From Candidatus Kuenenia stuttgartensis (GTDB lineage: Bacteria > Planctomycetota > Planctomycetia > Pirellulales > UBA1268), in NCBI GenBank assembly GCA_945883745.1, contig CAMCYH010000014.1, positions 1-43,396 on the forward strand: a stretch of DNA of 43,396 bases. The letters are read 5' to 3'. Each line of letters opens with the position of its first letter. Position 1 is the first letter of the stretch. Position numbers and translations under genes: made by a program. The notes under the pieces are model-generated. The model made no database searches. It saw only the letters and a program-made list of their open reading frames with translations, and had not been told where the DNA came from. Below, piece by piece: positions 1-9,900 of this stretch.

Positions 1-3000
1 GTGGATGTGCTCACGGCGCCGGACATCACCCGCTGACTGTCCGTAATGCACACCAGACACGCCGGCGAAATCTGACCGCCATCGGCGGTGATGCGGAAAC
101 TGTGTCGGACACGGCCCGTGCCCGGCTCCGTGACATGGACCGCCTCCAGACACCCTTGGGAAATGACCACCTTCAGGCAGGGCAGTTCCGCGGATCGGGC
201 GATCGGATGCTCCTCGAGAACCGTCAGCGTCATTCCCTCCCGGCTGGTCGGTGGCTCCAAAATCAGCTGAACCGTTGCATCGGGGAAGCCCGCCAAGGTG
301 ACCCGTTTCGCGACTCCTGGGACCAGATCTGCCACCGGAATTTTGAGGTCAGGCGGCACTGCCTGCAGGCGGAACCACGCCTGAATGGCGGCGGAGTCAG
401 CGTCGGTCGGCCAATTCGGGGCGATCAGGTCGAAGACCGGCACCGGACGGCCCTCCTGAAGCGTCATGTCATAGAAGACGAATGCATCGCCCACGGGCTT
501 GCCGCCGCGTTGCGGCTGCACGGTGATCCACATCTCAGCCGGACGCGGGGAATAACTCGTGGCATCGTCATTCTGGATGGACACGGGAAATTTCACCGTG
601 TCGCCCGTGCGGGATGCCAAGTGGCCACCGACAAACCATTGGCGGCTGGAGTCGTGAGGGTCGAGGAGGCCCGAGCGGCTGTCCCGCAGCCCTTGCTCGG
701 TGCCGCCGTCGTAGCGGAAAAACTCCAGTGATCGCCCCGCCCCGACAACCTGCAGCTCGAGTGCGGTGTCGTTCTCGGCAGCCAGCATCCGCTGGGGGCG
801 GCGGGCCCCACTCTCGAGCACGGCGGTGTAATCCCGGCGTTGGCCGGGGACGACCAGGGGAAGCGTGGTGGAGCCGCCGAGCTGGATCGGCTCTTGTGAC
901 ACGCCGGGGCCCTGAATCTGCCAGCGGAGCACCCGCAGCGAGTCTTGGAGCGACCGGACGAGTGATGCGGCATCAGCTGCCTGGTAGAAACGGCCGCCGC
1001 AACTCTCCGCGATGTCTCTCGTCTGTCCCATGCGTAGCGCCCGTTCCATGGAGTCCGCCTCCAGCGCAAAGCCGATGATGTCGACACGGATGGGGGTGCG
1101 TCGCCGGCTGTTTTTTCGGGCCAGCTGATCCTCAACACCTTGGGCAGTGACGATCTGCCCACCCGACTGGTCGTTTGCCCCGTCTGTCACCACGAGCACG
1201 TGGCCGGGCACCTCTTTGAGACCACCGTCAAAATCGGTTCCGATCGCCTCGGATATGGCGCGGTAGAGCGGAGTCTCGCCCCCTGGTTCGATCGGAGCCA
1301 GGATCGACTCCACCTCCCGGACCACCCCCGCAGTCAGCGCCTGCATGGAGAGGACTTGCTCCACGTCGTCTCCAGGAACCAGGGCGAATGGCTCCTCGTT
1401 TGCCTTCGCCTTGAGCTGCGCCCGCTCACCGGCGGGCGTCAGGCCCGACGTGTAGCGACCACGTTGATCCCGTGACCAGCGGGTGCGATGCCCATAGAGC
1501 CAAAGGGAAACATTCCAATTTCCAGCCGTCGCCAGGGGGCGGAGCAGCTCAGCGACGGCTTCGCGGCCGGCGTCGATGCGGGTCCGGCCATCGGGCACCC
1601 GGCGGCCCATGCTGCCCGAGCAATCGAAGATGATTGCCACCGCCTGCAGCCCCGGCGCGTCTCCGCGCGTGGTTACCCGGGTGGGGGTGGGTGGACGATC
1701 CCGCCAGATCGTCGTTCGGGCCGCGGAGGCGAGCATGACTGGAAGGCCGCGAATGAGCCGATGGCCGCGAAACCAGACAACCATGTCAAGAATCGACGTG
1801 CGGCTTTCACCGAGTTGTTGGCTTGCCAGTCGATTGACCCGCCACGTGGTTGCGGTCGTGTCGGCACCGATATCGACAGGAATGCGGGCACTCGTCGAGG
1901 TGCCATCAGCAGACTCGAGGGATTGAAAGGGAGACATGTCGATTCCCTGCGTGAGCCACACGCTGGCCGTGCCGGGCGGCACTCCGTCGGAGGATCGGAT
2001 TCGCACGGAGCCCGGCGGTGATTCACCACCCCCGGGCGGAGCCAGCACAATCCTTGCCGGGGTGATGTCGAGGGTGGCGAAGACGTCGTCATTTCTCTCG
2101 AGTTGCTGGATTCGGCTCGCGAGTTGCTGGCGGGGAACGTCGCCATTGTGCACGTGACTCACCCGCACGATCGCGTCGGCGGCCTCGAGGAGCATCCGCG
2201 CCCGACGGATGGAGAAGAGCGGTGATGTCGGCTCGACGCCGGCCCAGAAGTCGTCGAGCGTCATGGTTGCCAGATGAAGGAGCCGACCATGCCAGGCTGT
2301 GGCGAGATATCGCCGCACGGGCTCTGCGCCACCCCGAAACTGGGGGCGGTCGCAGATCAGCGGCGCGAGGCGGCGAACCAGGCTGGCACCCTCGCCGAGG
2401 ATCGTGAGTATTTCCCGGTTTTCAGCATCTCCCCGCCCTTCGATTTCCGAAGCCTTGCGATTCATTTCGGTGATCGTGCCCGGCAGCGACCGCGCCCGGT
2501 CTCGAGTCACAGCGGCCTGCATTCCCACCAGTTTCGCGATTTCGGCGGGCGTGTCGGGCACCAGGTCAACCTGGCGAGGTTCAAGCAGGAAAGTCGCCAC
2601 GACCGGATGATACCGCTCGTTGCGGACAGTGATCCAACCGGTGAGCGCCGCCAAGGGATCGGGCGGCGGCAGCGGCGCAGCGCCCTGCTCAGGCGCGGCC
2701 GCAAATGCGGTTGCCAGCGATCGCTCGAGTTCTGCCTTGCGACGAATCATCCGCACCCGAAGGTCACCTTGGGCGATTGGAATCGCCAATGCCCGACAGA
2801 GGCCCCCAAGCGTCGTCGCGCTGTCGGCAGCCCGCGAGGCCAGAAAGTCGCACTGACTGAGATACTGTGACTTCAAGCCCGAGAAGGCACTGTCGAGCAC
2901 CCGCCTTTTCGATTCGATCAACTGCATGAAGTCGGGGCGATCCACCGTTTCGGCCGCTGTCTTGACAAGAGCCTGGCGAAACAACGCGTCAAATTCCTCG

Positions 3001-5066
3001 TAGCTCACCAGAAGCCCGACCCAATCGATTGCGGCCGGAAGCTGTTGGTCCGGTGTTCCACGCTGCTGCTCGTCAGACCACCACGCGGCGAGAGCGGGGA
3101 GTTGCGCCCGCACCGTGTCGTAGGTAACGACACAGAGCTCCTGGTCCTGCGCCGCCTTCGCCAGTTCGTCGAAGACGGCGTCGGCCTGTCGGGCAAGCCC
3201 GCCAGCTTCCGCGATCGCCGCCGGCCCGCCGACAAATGCGAGGTCGATGGCGCGGCGAAGCCAGCCGTTGGCTTCTTGCTGCCGAGCCAGCTGGGTGGGG
3301 TACCGATCCAGGCGGACGTTCCACGCCATGGCCACTTCGCGCGAGTTCGCAAAGGCCCGCAGCATGGCGGCAAAGGCCTCTGGGTTGCGCGACCAATCTT
3401 CAGGAGCCGTCCACCGAATGAGCATTCGCACGACATGCAGCTGCGTGGGCACGAGGTCGCTGATGGGCTCGGGACCGACCCAGTCGAGCCAGCGAGCCAG
3501 CATTCCATGGTCGACCGCTTGGCCCGCCCGAAGTCGTGCCCGTAGCCAGTCCCAGGCGTCGGTCGCATGGTCGAGCCACTGACCGCTGTCGGTGATGACG
3601 GTCCTCGCGCCGCCCGGCTTTTCTGGCTTTGCTTTGGTCAGAATCTGCTCCAGGCTCTGAAACGCGACGGTACGGCGCTGCTGCTGCTCGGGATCGAGCT
3701 TTTCCCGGGCGCTCCTCGCCAGCCGAATATCGGGCGCCACTGCCACCACCATCGTGGGCGATATCCGCAACGTGCTCTCCACCTGCTCGGCAAGGGCGTC
3801 GTTGTTGCCCTGAAAATCGGAGTAGTCACTTCCCGCCTGACGCAACTGCTCGGATCTCAACAGGAGGGATTCATAGTTGGCCCACATGACGGGCCGTTCG
3901 CTGACCCCGATGTCGCGCATGCGGTCAGCGGCCTGCCAGCGTTCCGAGAGCCACCAATCATCGGCCGCAGTGGCTGCCGGCAGTTCGAGCCGTGGCTCAA
4001 CGTCGCCGGCCCACGCCAATGGCAGTTCACCGGCACTGCCACGGGGCAACAGGATCGGAGTCTGACGCATCCCAAAAACCGCGGTTGCCCACTCATCAAC
4101 ACGGGTCTGCAGATAGGCGGCGAGTTCTCCCAGCGTGATGGTGCCATCCTTGTTTCCCCACGGGGAGGTGTCGGCGGAGCCGCGGAACCCCCGTGCAAAG
4201 TGAATCGCGAACCCGCTGCCCCCCTGAGGAGTGCTGGCAAGTGGGCGTTGGCCGGCCGACGCCGGAAGAAGGACCCACAGCCGTTCCAGCGACGCCTGTT
4301 CAACGGCCGCCTCCACCGCCGCGGGAAACGCCGCGGTATCCACCCCCAGTGGCCACGGAGAAACCTCCCTTCCGCAGTCCAGCACGACGACAATCCCCAC
4401 CTGGGCGGGCAACGCCCCGCGGACCGCCGACAGGAGTCGGGTGACCCGCAGGAGTGAGTCCTCGGGTGCGCCGATCGGATCATCACCAGTCGCGGGCGGA
4501 AGGATGCAGGCCTGACCGAGGGAATCGACCATGCCGATCGCGGTGATGTAGAGCACGACGGCATTCCGCGCGGGGCCGCCCGGCCGTGCACTGCTGACCC
4601 TGCGAATGATCTCCGGCACGAGATCGTCACCAGTTACCCCGCTGGTCAAGAAGTCGCTGGCGTCGGTCGCGATCGCTGCCAGTGGCGAGGTGAACGAGCG
4701 TCTTGGTCTGCCGAGCCCCAGGAGAAGATCACGATCTTCACCGGTCATCGGCAGAGGCCCGAACGGCGCCTGGTAATCGTTGGTGATGGCGACGAGCAAC
4801 GGCACGGGCCGCCGCACCGACAAAAGAACCCAAGCCAGCACCGCGACCAGCCCGACCGCCACGACAGAAAGCGCGATCCCACCGATCCAACGCCACGACA
4901 ATTCCTGAATCCGCTCCCGATTCCGTTGATCGGGCTGCCAGGCCGCCTGTGTTTTTTCGGCTCCCGGAGAAGCTGGCTTGCCGGTGGTTGGGTATGTGCG
5001 GGCACGCTTTCCCCACGAGCGTGTACGCCATGACGGGCGGCGGCTTTTGTCATCGGATGGCGTCAT
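1..5066 (-). CDS. Giant membrane-anchored protein with degenerate caspase-like domain and VWA domain (3' end outside window)
   Basis: One uninterrupted minus-strand frame runs from an ATG at 5066 off the left edge, at least 1688 residues. Residues 1-58 are basic and hydrophilic, 59-83 form one transmembrane helix, and the rest should be extracytoplasmic. Residues about 88-320 look like a caspase (C14) fold: a beta strand where the catalytic His should be (near residue 172, VVLYITAIG, no His), a strand ending VVLDCGR with Cys231 at the catalytic Cys position, and a closing acidic loop (KDGTITLGEL, about 306) common in bacterial caspase-like proteins. A long alpha-helical middle follows. A von Willebrand A domain starts near 1140, with the MIDAS motif DCSGS at Asp1148-Ser1152, a later GGETPL threonine and a VVTDGAND aspartate. 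It lies 26 bp after the Cys-rich gene in a leftward operon with a second giant of the same layout. No good ribosome site precedes the ATG. The function is unknown; a T6SS envelope role is inferred. Confidence 0.8.
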   Translation of the reverse strand, partial: MTPSDDKSRRPSWRTRSWGKRARTYPTTGKPASPGAEKTQAAWQPDQRNRERIQELSWRWIGGIALSVVAVGLVAVLAWVLLSVRRPVPLLVAITNDYQAPFGPLPMTGEDRDLLLGLGRPRRSFTSPLAAIATDASDFLTSGVTGDDLVPEIIRRVSSARPGGPARNAVVLYITAIGMVDSLGQACILPPATGDDPIGAPEDSLLRVTRLLSAVRGALPAQVGIVVVLDCGREVSPWPLGVDTAAFPAAVEAAVEQASLERLWVLLPASAGQRPLASTPQGGSGFAIHFARGFRGSADTSPWGNKDGTITLGELAAYLQTRVDEWATAVFGMRQTPILLPRGSAGELPLAWAGDVEPRLELPAATAADDWWLSERWQAADRMRDIGVSERPVMWANYESLLLRSEQLRQAGSDYSDFQGNNDALAEQVESTLRISPTMVVAVAPDIRLARSAREKLDPEQQQRRTVAFQSLEQILTKAKPEKPGGARTVITDSGQWLDHATDAWDWLRARLRAGQAVDHGMLARWLDWVGPEPISDLVPTQLHVVRMLIRWTAPEDWSRNPEAFAAMLRAFANSREVAMAWNVRLDRYPTQLARQQEANGWLRRAIDLAFVGGPAAIAEAGGLARQADAVFDELAKAAQDQELCVVTYDTVRAQLPALAAWWSDEQQRGTPDQQLPAAIDWVGLLVSYEEFDALFRQALVKTAAETVDRPDFMQLIESKRRVLDSAFSGLKSQYLSQCDFLASRAADSATTLGGLCRALAIPIAQGDLRVRMIRRKAELERSLATAFAAAPEQGAAPLPPPDPLAALTGWITVRNERYHPVVATFLLEPRQVDLVPDTPAEIAKLVGMQAAVTRDRARSLPGTITEMNRKASEIEGRGDAENREILTILGEGASLVRRLAPLICDRPQFRGGAEPVRRYLATAWHGRLLHLATMTLDDFWAGVEPTSPLFSIRRARMLLEAADAIVRVSHVHNGDVPRQQLASRIQQLERNDDVFATLDITPARIVLAPPGGGESPPGSVRIRSSDGVPPGTASVWLTQGIDMSPFQSLESADGTSTSARIPVDIGADTTATTWRVNRLASQQLGESRTSILDMVVWFRGHRLIRGLPVMLASAARTTIWRDRPPTPTRVTTRGDAPGLQAVAIIFDCSGSMGRRVPDGRTRIDAGREAVAELLRPLATAGNWNVSLWLYGHRTRWSRDQRGRYTSGLTPAGERAQLKAKANEEPFALVPGDDVEQVLSMQALTAGVVREVESILAPIEPGGETPLYRAISEAIGTDFDGGLKEVPGHVLVVTDGANDQSGGQIVTAQGVEDQLARKNSRRRTPIRVDIIGFALEADSMERALRMGQTRDIAESCGGRFYQAADAASLVRSLQDSLRVLRWQIQGPGVSQEPIQLGGSTTLPLVVPGQRRDYTAVLESGARRPQRMLAAENDTALELQVVGAGRSLEFFRYDGGTEQGLRDSRSGLLDPHDSSRQWFVGGHLASRTGDTVKFPVSIQNDDATSYSPRPAEMWITVQPQRGGKPVGDAFVFYDMTLQEGRPVPVFDLIAPNWPTDADSAAIQAWFRLQAVPPDLKIPVADLVPGVAKRVTLAGFPDATVQLILEPPTSREGMTLTVLEEHPIARSAELPCLKVVISQGCLEAVHVTEPGTGRVRHSFRITADGGQISPACLVCITDSQRVMSGAVSTS

Positions 5067-5092
5067 GCGAGTGTCGCGAGGAAGTTCTCAGA

Positions 5093-6772
5093 TTACTTGA
5101 ATTTCGTGCGCGAAAGCCATCGGGTACGAGATGCCCTGCCCAGCAGGAGCCCCGAAACGAGCCGGCGTGTGTCAATCGACAGAATGGTCACGACCGCCGC
5201 CACGAGCACGGCTGCCAGGGCGGACCAGCCGTTGAGCGAGTGACTGACCGCATCTGTGGTTGTCGATGACTTTGCTGACAGACGGGGCATCGGGGAGGCG
5301 GGACTGTCCGCCGCACGTGGTGCTGCCGGGACCGGTGGAGTGGCAGGCGGGGGTGTCGCCGACATTGGCAACGGATCTGGTGAGAGGCGAATTGGGACGT
5401 GTGGGAGCGCTGCCAAACGATCTGGGGGAGTCGTGAGGCTGCGCCGCACTCGGGGCGGGGCGGGGACTGCGATCGACGTCGGTGGGGCTCGCATCGAATG
5501 TCGGCCTGCAGGCTCCCGATCGGTCGATCCGTTTTGCGTTTCCGTACCGCTTGCGACCGGATCGACACCGGCCGTGGGGAACGGCACGATCGCCTTTAGG
5601 CGCTCCTGCTGGGCGACGGCACGACTCGCTGTGTCGCTGCCGTCTGCGGAGTGCGGCCGAGCCGGAGGGGAATTGCGAACGAGGACGCTGCGGAGGGGCC
5701 CCTGTGACGAGTGATCCGTCGGCGGGGGCAGCATGAGGGATTCGGTGGAGGGAGGGGCAAGGATCGGCTCCGGAAGAGGCATCGGCGTGGGGTGGCCGAC
5801 AGGAGCAGACTCAGGAGGGAGATACGAATCACTCTCGGGCACGGCGATGATCGCCCGGTCACTGAAACACTCGCCATCGCGATCGCCATCGGGGAGTTCA
5901 CGCTCATCGACCGCCGGGAGTTCGCGCACGACCTGATCCATCGATCCCGCGTCGCCACATGCACCGCCAGAGCAGGCGCCACAGGCTTTCAACGCCTGCT
6001 CGGCAACGGTCCGCACCCGCTCGCTGGTCTCCAGAAAGCATCCCTTGTCATCACGGCCGTAGGCGAGTTGCTGAAGCTTCTCCCGCATTTCGTCGCTGCA
6101 GCAGGGGCCGTGCCCATTGCCGCACTTGCAGTCCTCCTTCGAAGGGTCGACACAGGGTGGTTTGCCGGTGAGGCATTCCTTCACCTTTTCGTGACACTCC
6201 TCCATCTTCTCCTTGCACTTCCGCTCCTTCGGCGGGGCCTTGCCGAAGAGCCTGTCAATGCACTCGCAGATCTTTTTTTTGATCTGCTTGCAATGGTCGT
6301 GGCAGCTTTCCATGCAGCCGAGCGCCTTGCGGGTTTCACGCGACTGCTTGCGGGATTGGCATTCTGCGGCCGTCTGCAAAACCGCCTTCACTGCCTCATA
6401 GCGGACGGGTTCGTCGGGATCACCCATGGCGGCGATCAGTGCCGGCCCCACCTCGGGATGCTCTGGGGAGCATCCCATGCTGGCCAGGTATTGAATGGCC
6501 TTCTTTTTCTTGCAGATCGCGTGCTTGGCTGCCTTGGCCTTGGCGGCTGCCTGGATTGCCGGATTGGAGGAGTTTTGGTCGGCACCGATTCCCAGAAAGC
6601 TCCAGAGCGTAGTGGGCTCCGTCTGGGCCATGGCGTCGGGCGCGGCGGCCGCGGCGACGGCGAGCGCGGCGACCACGTGCCATGCCATGCCTTGGGCAGA
6701 CCGGTGCCAGCGGCGCGGCGGGCGTTGCCGACACGGCGATCGCGACAGTGGCACGACTCCCTGCATCTCCAC
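5093..6772 (-). CDS. Exported cysteine-rich HEAT-repeat-like protein with C-terminal membrane anchor
   Basis: This 559-residue protein has a hydrophobic segment at about residues 29-49 (MAWHVVAALAV...DAMAQ) that reads as a signal peptide, so the true start may be the internal ATG at 6688, not the GTG at 6772 or the ATG at 6766. Residues about 90-140 resemble a HEAT repeat (ALIAAMGDPDEPVRYEAVKAV). Residues 80-300 hold about 21 cysteines among Lys/Glu-rich helices (CHDHCKQ, ICECID, DCKCGNGHGPCC), suggesting disulfides or metal binding outside the cytoplasm. A long Pro/Ser-rich linker (about 320-500) leads to a transmembrane helix near 515-535 with a basic tail, so the protein is probably anchored C-terminally. 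It is the middle gene of the leftward operon between two giant membrane proteins. I do not recognise a named family; a structural role in the envelope part of the neighbouring T6SS is inferred from position only. Confidence 0.75.
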   Translation of the reverse strand: MEMQGVVPLSRSPCRQRPPRRWHRSAQGMAWHVVAALAVAAAAAPDAMAQTEPTTLWSFLGIGADQNSSNPAIQAAAKAKAAKHAICKKKKAIQYLASMGCSPEHPEVGPALIAAMGDPDEPVRYEAVKAVLQTAAECQSRKQSRETRKALGCMESCHDHCKQIKKKICECIDRLFGKAPPKERKCKEKMEECHEKVKECLTGKPPCVDPSKEDCKCGNGHGPCCSDEMREKLQQLAYGRDDKGCFLETSERVRTVAEQALKACGACSGGACGDAGSMDQVVRELPAVDERELPDGDRDGECFSDRAIIAVPESDSYLPPESAPVGHPTPMPLPEPILAPPSTESLMLPPPTDHSSQGPLRSVLVRNSPPARPHSADGSDTASRAVAQQERLKAIVPFPTAGVDPVASGTETQNGSTDREPAGRHSMRAPPTSIAVPAPPRVRRSLTTPPDRLAALPHVPIRLSPDPLPMSATPPPATPPVPAAPRAADSPASPMPRLSAKSSTTTDAVSHSLNGWSALAAVLVAAVVTILSIDTRRLVSGLLLGRASRTRWLSRTKFK

Positions 6773-6976
6773 CCCTCGAAGTCATCGGGCACCGGGTTCG
6801 GGCCGCGATGCATTTCCCACATGGGTATCGTCGGCAAACGGTCAGCCACGGTCGGCAGAGTGGGATTGACACGGTCAAAACGATTCGGCGAGAAGGCGCC
6901 GCACACGCAAACGGGAGGATCCCTGCCGCCGGTGCGGCCTGTGCCGGTTGCAGCGTCACTCCCGCCTGAGAGACAG

Positions 6977-9900
6977 CTACCGAAGTTCGATGGTGACGCT
7001 CGGTGACGGCGCCGGAGCTGCGGGAATGGTGATCGTCAGCGGTTCGGCGCGGCGGGTCGTATTGCGGACGGCGCCGCCCGCGAGCACGCGGTATTCGCCG
7101 GGTTCCAAATCGGTGAAACGGAAAGCACCGTTCGCACCGCTGCGGACGGTCCGCTCGCCGGATGGACCGGTGATCGTCACCGTCGCCCCCGCCTCGCCCC
7201 GTCCGTTAAGCGTCACTCTGCCAGCCAGGGTGTTTTTCTGGCTGGCCGGCTGTGGAGCGATGTCCAGCCAGATGCGGCTGGGCGCAGCCGAAAGATCGAC
7301 CTTGTCGGTCGCCCGCACAAGGAGCGGTAGCTGAATGCCAAGCGGAAGTTTGGCCGTATCGACTCGCAGTTCGTAATTGACGCCCTGTGTCTGCGTCGCC
7401 GGCTGCCACTCCTTCGGCTCACCGGTGCCAGCCAGATCGATGGCCCATTCCACACGCTTGATGCCGGAAACTCCGGGACGGATTCTGTCCGGGGGGATGA
7501 AGAACCCGTCACTGACATCGTCAGACACCCGGATGGGAATGATCAGCGTTCGTCCGACCACCCCTGCCATCGCTGGCGGAGCGTCGATGACGGGGGGAGT
7601 GCCGTCAAAGACAAACAGCCGGCTGTCAGACGAATTTTTTGTCGGCTGGGCTGTCAGGAGCCGTGCCTCCGCCTGGACATCCACGTTGGCGAAACCCTCG
7701 CCTGAGGCGTCGATCTGCCAGTCATCGACGGTCGTGGTCACGCCGAGGCCGGACCCGCCGGGATTCGCCGCAAATCTGACGTCGCGGTCATTGGCGGCAA
7801 TCCAGGCGATCCGCTCCGGTTCGGAGCCGGCCAACCCCGCTCCAATCTGCCGGAGCACGATCGCGACGGCGCCAATCTCCGTACCGCTTCCGCCAAAGGC
7901 ATCGGGCGGGGCGTCTGCGGCGAGCCGCATCGGAATGGCAGGGGCGGGGGCGCGAATCAGCGATCGTGCTGCGGCCGGCTGCTCGATCGCGATGCTCCTC
8001 CAATCCTGGTGCGGTCCCTGTGAGCGGCCTGCCATCGCGCGGGAGCAATCAACCGCGAACGTGAAGGCGCGTGGGTAACCGTTGATGTCGAGCGTGAGAT
8101 ACGCCGTCCCTTGATCAGGTCCATTCCATGAGGCGACCGCCACGTCACCGCCGCCGCGCGACAGCGTCGCTGTCGGTTTGCGGGCCACCACGGTTGGTAC
8201 CCCCAGAGGGCGTGCGGCTCCGGAGCGGCTCGTCGCCCCCGCTTCCCGCGAAAGTGGCCGCAGTCGCGCCTCGATCCGGCCGGGAGGAAGAGCAGTCGCG
8301 TCACCGTCAAGACGCGGCGCGAGCGCCACGGAGATCTGTCGGAGCTGCTCGTCATAGCGTGCCTCCGCGGAGACGAAGGTGCGCGGGTGAAGCACTCCCA
8401 GACGGATCCGCGTGAGAAAGAAACTCTCTGTCCCGTCGCGGTCAGACTCGCGAATCACGACCGCCAGATCGGGGCCGATGGGGCGACCGCCTTTCGCGCC
8501 GTCGGGAGCGGGAAGCTCCAATGTCGGAGCTTGGCCCTCCTCCGCCGCGGCCATCTTTGGCCCCGGTTCCGCGGCCTTCTCGTCAGCCTTCGCCTTTTCG
8601 GGAGGGACGAGTGTCAGCGCTGCGACGCTCGTATCTTTTGAGAGCGGCACTTTCGTCGCAACGAGGAAAGGCTTGTCGGTCCACGTGCCCGCACGCAGCT
8701 TGTCTGCCGCGATCCGCCACTGCGTGTCGCGATCACCAGGCGCTGGGCCACTGGGGACGGAGTAGAGTTCCACCCCGACCGTCCGCGGACGGCCGGCGAG
8801 ATTGTGGATGCCGAGCTCCCAGGAGGTGGGGCCAGAGGGGAGCGCGGCGAGAGCCAACGTCGATTCGGAGAGCGCGTCGCCTGTCCGAAACGCCCTGCTC
8901 CAGCCGTCAGCGGCGGCTGGTGTCGCGAGCGTCAGGGCGTACCCACGGGCAGCGAGGAGCAGATCGCGGTTTATGGGGAGGGGAATTTGACCAGTCGCCG
9001 ATTCTCGGAAACGGCCCTGTCGCAAGATGAGCCGCACGTCGACGCGGCCCACTCCATCGTCGGCGGGCGACGTGGCGATGGGCGTGGCGAGGATTTCAGC
9101 CACCTCGCCGCGCCAGCCCAGCCCGCGGGCGGGGATGGGTGAGCGGCTGTTGACCGGCGTGCCGTCGACTGTCGACAGCCGGACGAGCGCCGGATCGAAG
9201 TCGAAGACGGCCTCGGCGGCGGCGGGGTTCAGCCGGTCTGCGCCGTGCCTGATCACAAGGCGGATTGGCAGGCCACGCTGTGGAGGGCCGCTGTCGGCAG
9301 GGGTGAGACTCAGCAGGTTTTGTTCGTCAGTCGCGCCTGGCAATCTGGCGAGGAACGTGTCGCTGATGAGGGCCGCGTCTCGGGAATCGAGAATCCTCAG
9401 CACTCCAGCCCAATGGTCAACGGCGATTGAGTCGGAATCCTCCCGTGGCAATTCGGGGCTGCTCCCGACTGCCGCAGCATCCGCCAACAGCCGGGAGAGG
9501 CAGGCCGATACATGGAGCACGGCATCCGTCGCGGCCCCGGGCTCGTGTTCCGCAAGCAAATCGATTGTGGCCTTGCGCACCTGCTCGATCCGGCTGTTCA
9601 GCGGAAGCAGGGCTGGCGTCTCCTCGTGGTCGGTGCCCGCCATCACGCCGCTGGCAGCGTAGAGATTGGCGAACGCGTTCACGAGCGATGCGAGCGTGCG
9701 GCGAGAGTTTTGGTCGAGAGCCCGAGACAGTGGTCGTCGCGAGAGGGGTTGGGATGTCGGGCGGAGCGGTGGTGGCAACGGAGTGGCCTGGAAGGTTTTC
9801 GCCAACTGCCCGCTGAAACGAAGCCGTTCTTCCGGAGTGAGCAACGGCGACTCGAGGACGATTCGCAGCTCGTGAAATGAAGTCGATCCCGACTGTTCGG

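Noticed and set aside
5711..7006. 431-residue plus-strand frame over the Cys-rich gene
   Set aside because: Shadow of the minus-strand gene, which has a signal peptide, HEAT-like repeat and anchor; the antisense product is unrecognisable.
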